Assembly: GCA_947652605.1 (NCBI GenBank) | Contig: OX393578.1 | Coordinates: 54,567,415-54,631,414, forward strand | Reading direction: 5' to 3' | From: Elmis aenea | Taxonomy: Eukaryota > Arthropoda > Insecta > Coleoptera > Elmidae | DNA: 64,000 nucleotides | In this document: positions 58,429 to 64,000 of the stretch, piece after piece | How the letters are laid out: the number at the start of each line of letters is the position of its first letter | Position numbering within the stretch: the first letter of the stretch is position 1 | Notes under the pieces: generated by a model | The model's input: the letters and a program-made list of their open reading frames with translations, nothing else | Database searches by the model: none | What the model was told of the DNA's origin: nothing | Made by a program: the position numbers and the translations under genes

Positions 58429-59988
58429 CAGGGCCGTTTCTGGCGGGGGGCGAAAGCGTGCCCAGCACGTGGGCGGCCGATTTAGAGGGCGGCCAAATGC
58501 CGCCCTTCCGTTTTTTAATGTTTCACATGAATTGAAAATAAAATATTAGTTTGAAAAATAGTATGTAAAAATGATCAAGGATTAAAGATTTCAATTCCAT
58601 ACTATTCAAAAAAAAAATTGTAAAAACGCGTAAATCACTCCAGTTTGCTTATTCGGTATCGGTAAGTTCGACTTGAGAGTGAAGATTGCGATTAAATTTA
58701 TGTACTCAATCAGCAATGGGATGTTAGTGCCAAGGACGCAAGAGATGGTGCTGAAAATCCCTCTTACACATAATGACAAATTTATAGTCATTCAAATAGT
58801 TTGCAACTAATGGGAAAAACGTTTATTATTGATTTCTCAGAAAATATTTTTCTTGAGAAAAGTTGGTGCATGGTCTAAAACTAATATTTAAGATGAAAAA
58901 CATTTCAATAAAAAGTCATGGAACACTAGATTATAACGATTTTTGAAATATTCGCAGGAGTAAAGTGCCCCTATTTTAGGAGATATAAAAAAAAATTATA
59001 GGAAAAAGTTATTTAGAATCTCAAAATAAGGCTAGATTTAAATTTTGAAGGTCAAATTCAAATTTTTATTTTTTAAGAAATTTTAACATTCAAAAAGTCT
59101 GCAACAAATAGAAAAGTTTTTTATTATCGATTTCTCAAAAAATTATATTCTTGATAAACGGTAGTGCATGGTCCAAAACTAATTTTAAATGAAAAAAAGT
59201 TTGATAAAGTCATAGGACACTAGATTTTAGCGATTTTTGAAATATTCGCAAAAGTAAAGTGCTTAAAATTTTGTAATAATTGTAATTTTGGAATTTGACC
59301 GTCAAAATTTACATCTAGCCTTATTTTAAGATTCTAAATAACTTTATTCTACAATTTTTTTTGTATCTCTTAAAATAAAGGCACTTTACTCTTGCAAATA
59401 TTTCAAAAATCGCTAAAATCTAGTGTCCTATGAATTTTTATCAAAGTTGTTTTTATCTTAAAATTAGTTTTAGACTATGTACCAACTTTAATGAAGAATA
59501 AAATTTTCTGAGAAATCAATAATAAAAAACTTTTCCATTTATTGCAGACTTTTTGAATGTTAAAATTTCTTACAAAATAAAATTTTGAATTTGATTTTCA
59601 AAATTTAAATGTAGCCTTATTTTGAGATTCTAAATAACTTTTTCCTATAAATTGTTTTAGTATCTCATAAAATAAGGGCACTTTGCTCTTGCAAATATTT
59701 CAAAAATCCTTAAAATCCAGTGTCCTATGACTTTTTATTAAACTTTTTTTATCTTAAAATTAGTTTTAGATCATGCACCAACTTTTATCAAAATTAAATT
59801 TTTTTGAGAAATCAATAATAAAAATGTTTCCCATTTGTGGCAGACTTTTTGAATGACGCTGTGTACATGTTGTTAAATGTAATACTTGCAACGAAAATTA
59901 TTTATTTATTTATTTAAATTTTTTTGTTTACCGGGGCGGCGAAACGTACGTTAGCACGCGGGCGGCCAAGTACTCAGAAACGGCACTG
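58429..59988. mobile_element. Non-autonomous hAT element with 8-bp duplication
   Basis: The 1560-bp element begins CAGGGCCGTTTCTGG and ends TCAGAAACGGCACTG. The flanks are exact 8-bp duplications GGTACACC (58421-58428, 59989-59996). The subterminal regions are GC-rich (GGGCGGCC motifs). No transposase frame is present. Most of its interior is the palindromic array at about 58785-59865. Confidence 0.88.
58785..59865. repeat. Four-copy nested inverted repeat inside the hAT element
   Basis: A monomer of about 280-310 bp (landmarks: ATTGATTTCTCAGAAAAT, GTGCATGGTCTAAAACTAAT, ACACTAGATT..CGATTTTTGAAAT, AAGTGCCCCTATTTTAG) occurs twice in one direction (from about 58785 and 59090). It then occurs twice inverted (to about 59580 and 59865). 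Copies are diverged from one another. Confidence 0.75.
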
Positions 59989-60007
59989 GGTACACCCTGG
60001 TTCCCAC

Positions 60008-60445
60008 CAGAGCTGGGCAATGCTTACTACTTGCAATAATTTTTTAAGCACTTTTAATGCTTCGAGCACAATGCTTGCAGCACTTTCTAAAACAGATGCT
60101 CGATGCTTAGAGCACCAAGCACTTTCATGAACACTTGGTACTTATTAAGCACTTTAGAAAGACAGTGCTTAATAAGCATTTTTTAAATTTATATATGCTT
60201 ACTGCATAGTATTTAATCCTCAACATGTATGCTACAAGACTATTTAAATTTTAAATTTCTCTTAAGCATTTCCAAAATGCTCAATGCTTGCTGCTTAATT
60301 GTTTTAAGCACTTTGGTCAGTGCTTGATGCTTTTAAGCATTTTTAAAAACCAAAGTACTTACTGCTTAATTAGATCAAGCACTTACACAAGTGCTTGAAT
60401 GTTCGGTGCTTCAAGCACTTAGGGCCGGTGCTTTGCACAGCTCTG
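60008..60445. mobile_element. hAT MITE with AAGCACT/AGTGCTT repeats
   Basis: The 438-bp element runs CAGAGCTGGGCAATGC... to ...GGTGCTTTGCACAGCTCTG, with exact 8-bp duplications GTTCCCAC (60000-60007, 60446-60453). Its interior consists of many short TTAAGCACTT / AGTGCTTAA / AATGCTT words in both directions. No ORF is present (59924-60130 spans the border of two elements). Confidence 0.88.
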
Positions 60446-60453
60446 GTTCCCAC

Positions 60454-61351
60454 CTACAGAATTTTTATAATAAACTTATGCTATAAGTTTTGTATATTTT
60501 TGTAAATGAAATGGCAGATTGGTCAAATCATTTACCTTTAAATTTCAAATTCTAAAACCTGTAACACATATACGAAACATTTAATTTAATTTTAATGAGG
60601 CAATAAACAAACTAGATGTACATATTTAAATAAGTTCAAAACGTCCATCTAGCTCAACAACTTATTGTAAAAATTTTCCCATGTTCGTTATATGTTAAAC
60701 ATCTGCCAATCTCAAAAAAAAAACTTTCTCCTAATCCTAATCCTTATGATAAGCAAGTACCAAGTACCGACTTTCGAATTTGGGGACACCCTGTATACTC
60801 AATAATAGCTGGTTACCATCAAACATCGCCAGCATTGTATTTTGTTCGGTAAAACTAATAAATTATCAACATAATGTGCTATTAAAGTCATTTTGGTTGT
60901 TCAAGGATTCTATTTTCCTTTTTGACATCATAAATTGTGTTGTCTCGTCCTAACAGCCCTCAGGATATAGTTTTATGTTGTGCTGACAGAAAAATGTTTA
61001 AAATCAGTAGCTCTTAATCACGCAATAGGTATGAAGATAGAAGATCCGCCTTAACAATAAATTTACAGAGTAACGGAAATGTTTTATATTTGGTATCCGC
61101 GGTCAATCTGATGTTGCAGACTATGTAAATTAAGTTACATTTACATGCTAAATTACAGTTGATTAATAATTAGTACACGTTTATTTGCGGTGGCTATTCA
61201 AATCAGAATATAGACCGTAGCTTGGAGTTATTTACAAGGCTCATATCTAGATTTTGGTGTAATTTAAGAATAGATTCAACACGCTATTTACATGAGCATC
61301 AATTATCCATCGATTGGTGAGAAATTCGTTGTTTAATGCGGAACAGAATCG
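60454..61351. other. AT-rich intergenic stretch with one-ended MITE scrap
   Basis: A single CACCCTG/TA terminus lies at about 60795. Otherwise no gene or repeat is recognised. Confidence 0.4.
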
Positions 61352-61592
61352 GTATACAGTAGGGATTGTAATACCGGTAAACCGGTAAACCGGTTTACCG
61401 GTAAATCGCAAAAAATGCTCTTCAAATTTTACCGGTAATTTTCCAGTTTTTTACCGGTAATTCCGGTAATTTTACAATATCTTTCTAATCATGATAAAAA
61501 TCTAAATCAAATAATCGAAAAAACATTGACCCATTTTCAAAGAGAAAAAAAGGGGAAATCATACAAATGGCATATGATTGTTTACTCACTAC

Positions 61593-62314
61593 TAGGGTTG
61601 CCAATAGGTCTCTTTTAAAGAGAACATGTTCTCTTTTTTAAGAGAATATTTTTGTTCTCTTTCTTTTTTTATTATTTATATAAATGTCCTCTTTTTTAAA
61701 TTTTGCTAATTAATAATGCACAAAAGATAAAGTTCCTCTCTAAATTTGAAATGTAAATTAACAACACTATTTTTATTGTGTGTAAAGGTAAAAAGCATGT
61801 GAAATTTTGATCTAGTCAATCTAGTGTTGTCAACACAGGTCCACAGGTGAGGTGTGGTGGGGTTTGCAAATATCACACGTTACAAATCAAATCACATGGC
61901 CTGAAACAACCAATCGTATTATCATTTTTCAAGAAGAATTGCAAACCAAATATAAATGTTTTAAACCAACATCAAATTCTAAATCGGAGGCGACTTGTAC
62001 GATTTGTAATACAATAGTTTCAGTTGCAAACAAAGGCAAATATGATTTGGATCAACACGTATTGTCAAAAAAACACTCAAAAATTCTTCGTGCAGGAACT
62101 AGTTCCATGTCCGTATGTGATTTTTTTACACACAAAAATTCATCTCTCGATCTCAAAGTATCAGCAGTTGAAGGAACTTTGGCTTTTCACACTTTTTAAG
62201 TTACAAATCTTATATTATAATTGTAAAAAACGTGTATACGAATAACTTTATAAAGAAAATAAATTTATTGAAAAAAATTTTCTCTTTTTTTGTACTCAAC
62301 AGTTGGCAACCCTA
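61593..62314 (+). mobile_element. Nested hAT element, ends TAGGGTTGCCAA
   Basis: The 722-bp element has ends TAGGGTTGCCAA and TTGGCAACCCTA and exact 8-bp duplications CTCACTAC (61585-61592, 62315-62322). It sits inside the hAT element 61360-63213 and carries the zinc-finger fragment at 61852-62199. Confidence 0.88.
61852..62199 (+). CDS. N-terminal zinc-finger fragment of a hAT-like transposase
   Basis: This open frame of 115 codons has no good ATG at its start (GTG at 61852), so the true start is unclear. It contains CTICNTIVS...DQHVLSKKHSK, a C-x2-C...H-x4-H finger of the BED/TTF type. It then has SVCDFFTHKN and ends EGTLAFHTF, which resembles the segment just after the finger in related hAT proteins. 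The catalytic domain is absent, as expected of a deletion derivative. Confidence 0.6.
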   Translation: MWWGLQISHVTNQITWPETTNRIIIFQEELQTKYKCFKPTSNSKSEATCTICNTIVSVANKGKYDLDQHVLSKKHSKILRAGTSSMSVCDFFTHKNSSLDLKVSAVEGTLAFHTF

Positions 62315-62504
62315 CTCACTACACGACTAGGGATTGTAATAAATCGCAAAAAATGCTTTTCAAATTTTACAATATCTTTCTAATCATGATAAAAATCTAA
62401 ATCAAATAATCTAAAAAAAATTGACGTATTTTCAAAGAGAAAAAATAAGGGGAAAGCATACAAATGGCATATGATTGTTTGATTGTTTACTCACTATCAC
62501 TACT

Positions 62505-62642
62505 CGACCAACAAGTGTAGTAGAATCCGAAAAAGCTTTTTCCGCGGCTGGATTATTTTGTACAAAAATTAGGTCGCAATTAGGAGACGATAGTTAAGAT
62601 AAATTATATTTTCTACGTGGTTATTTTTTAAGAAAAGTTTAA
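62505..62642 (+). pseudogene. hAT transposase C-terminal dimerisation fragment
   Basis: It reads RPTSVVESEKAFSAAGLFCT, then KIRSQLGDDS, then a stop, then DKLYFLRGYFLRKV and a stop. This is the conserved hAT C-terminal motif (TSxxSERxFSxAG...R..L...). One in-frame stop and no upstream body mark it as dead. Confidence 0.8.
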
Positions 62643-62934
62643 AATAAAAAATATTGTTAATAGTTTGACAACATAGGTATATTATGTTAAATCATTTTAT
62701 ATTTTATGTTCAGATTAGTTTTATTTTCATGTGTTTTTTGTAATGCTGGATTATATTTTTTGTAATATTTTTATTTTATATACTATAGGTATATTGTCAT
62801 TTTATATTGTGTTATATTAATATTACATAAAAATATATTAGATTCGTTAATGGCTGTTAACTAATATATTGTATGAAACTAATTGGGATAGTTTAGGCTT
62901 CAACTATCTCAATCAGGTCCATAATAAATAAATG

Positions 62935-63055
62935 TATATAAATATATTATTTTTAATATGGTTTTCGGAGTTTATCCGGGTAATATTTAAATTGGCTCGA
63001 CGTTTCGGCAAGCTCTCACTATAGGGGAGACGCGGATAAACTCCGAAAACTACAT
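62935..63055. repeat. Short inverted repeat around TTCGGAGTTTATCCG
   Basis: TTTTCGGAGTTTATCCG at about 62960-62978 is mirrored by CGGATAAACTCCGAAAA at about 63034-63050. The loop of about 55 bp includes CGACGTTTCGGCAAGCTCTC. It may be a small MITE inside the hAT remnant. Confidence 0.55.
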
Positions 63056-63218
63056 TAAAAATGTTAGTAACCGCCAAAAATCTAAAAAGAAACAATATAA
63101 TATAAATATATATAATAATATGATTTACCGGTAAATTACCGGTAAACTGGTTTTGATTGACAGTTTTACCGAATTACCGGTAATTCAAAAAGTCGGTAAA
63201 TTTACAATCCCTAGTATA

Positions 63219-64000
63219 CAGGGTGCACCACGACCCTGAGATTCTTCGATAGCTCCTTTATTAATGAAAATATCAAAAACTGTTTAATACAAATATTGTG
63301 CGAACCTATTTTCTACATAACCTAAAATTATTTTCAAATATACAGAGTGTTTCGTTTGACCAGCACATATAAAAATTTAATTTTTTTAAATAGAACACCC
63401 TGTATATTTTTACATTTTTGGATTCCTCTTAAAATTTACTTTAAAAAATGTATAAGGTTATATGGGTCTTAAGTCAACCGTTTTCGTAAAATTTACATTT
63501 TTGTGAAAATTTTGAGCGATACAGCACTTTCAATTTTTTTTAACATTAAAGTTATTTAAAAAAGCGGTAAAATTTCGTTTAAAACTTAGATTGACAATAG
63601 ATTAATTAACACTTTGCGCTAGCTACATTTTAAAAATATTATACAGGGTGTTTTTTACGCTTGGTCAAACTTGTGAAACTTTAAACATCGATAAGTCATT
63701 TTTCTTAAATGTAACACCCTGTATATTTTTACATTTTCTTGTAGAGAATTTAATTGTCTTTCGAAATTATTAAGCATGTCCTATACCTAAAATTAATATT
63801 TTTCGAGTTATCTCGATTTTTATTAGTATTACTAAGGCAATTAAAATATTTTAAAGTCGGCCATGGACATAAGCCGTAATTTTTTAAAGAATTTTTAAAC
63901 AAAAGAATAAAAAGAGCTCCAACCTTAATTTTAGTCCAATAATGTACCCCTTTTTCCCGAAATTTATCGTATACATTGTTTAAAATTATATCCTTGTTCA
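63219..64000. mobile_element. CAGGGTG-type MITE debris to the window end
   Basis: Termini are at 63219 (CAGGGTGCACCACG), about 63343 (ACAGAGTGTTTCG), 63394-63401 (ACACCCTG/TA), 63644 (CAGGGTGTTTTTTACGC) and 63714-63720 (ACACCCTG/TA). These are several overlapping or nested copies with no ORF. The window ends inside them. Confidence 0.6.

Larger units (their letters stand above)
61360..63213 (+). mobile_element. hAT transposon remnant, ends TAGGGATTGTAA
   Basis: Terminal inverted repeats are TAGGGATTGTAA and TTACAATCCCTA. The flanks are exact 8-bp duplications GTATACAG (61352-61359, 63214-63221). Both subterminal regions carry multiple TTACCGGTAA-type palindromes. About 170 bp of the left end occurs a second time at 62330-62500 without the ACCGGT blocks. 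It contains a second hAT element (61593-62314) and a transposase C-terminal fragment (62505-62642). Confidence 0.85.

Overview
This window looks like nuclear DNA from an insect, perhaps a beetle (inference, not proven). It is strongly AT-rich, its genes are split by GT-AG introns, and it is full of decayed arthropod-type transposons: mariner/pogo-like, hAT and piggyBac-like elements, foldback MITEs, and Jockey- and I-like LINE remnants. I saw no rRNA, tRNA, CRISPR array or prokaryotic feature.

The gene content is essentially one thing: a cluster of small single-pass membrane proteins with leucine-rich-repeat (LRR) ectodomains. All share one architecture. A tiny exon 1 (23-53 nt) encodes most of a signal peptide, a single phase-2 intron follows, and one large exon 2 encodes the LRRs, a Ser/Thr-rich stalk, a transmembrane helix and a short tail with no recognisable signalling domain. 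Three families are visible. Family A (+ strand) has four genes: 863-3005, 5624-8878, 11643-13934 and 15345-18658. Family B (- strand) lies at 21188-22301, 25813-26941, 34254-35374, 45348-46337 and 44219-45044. Family C (+ strand) lies at 35647-38842 and 46603-48219, with a pseudogene remnant at 27128-27382. The exon-1 sequences and splice phases were worked out by hand. Every intact model gives a total CDS length divisible by three.

Layout. 1-9 kb: two diverged family A genes. 11.3-20.6 kb: a tandem duplication carrying the closely related genes A3 and A4. A4 has expanded a 48-residue stalk repeat from two to seven copies, and a pogo-like element sits at a precisely recoverable insertion site downstream. 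21-22.3 kb: a diverged family B gene. 24-49.2 kb: three tandem segmental-duplication units, each built around a head-to-head B/C pair sharing a bidirectional promoter of about 270 bp. Unit 1 has lost most of its C gene. Unit 2 is intact. Unit 3 has two B genes joined by a deletion, so that the first could splice in frame into the second (predicted 529-residue double-LRR receptor). 49-64 kb: no convincing host gene, only nested MITEs, two hAT elements inserted 19 bp apart, a nested hAT with transposase remnants, a 14-bp minisatellite and long intergenic AT-rich DNA.

The ligand and function of these receptors cannot be read from the sequence. The pattern of secreted or membrane LRR ectodomains with short tails, fast duplication, stalk variation and gene fusion resembles a rapidly evolving surface-recognition family, but that is inference.
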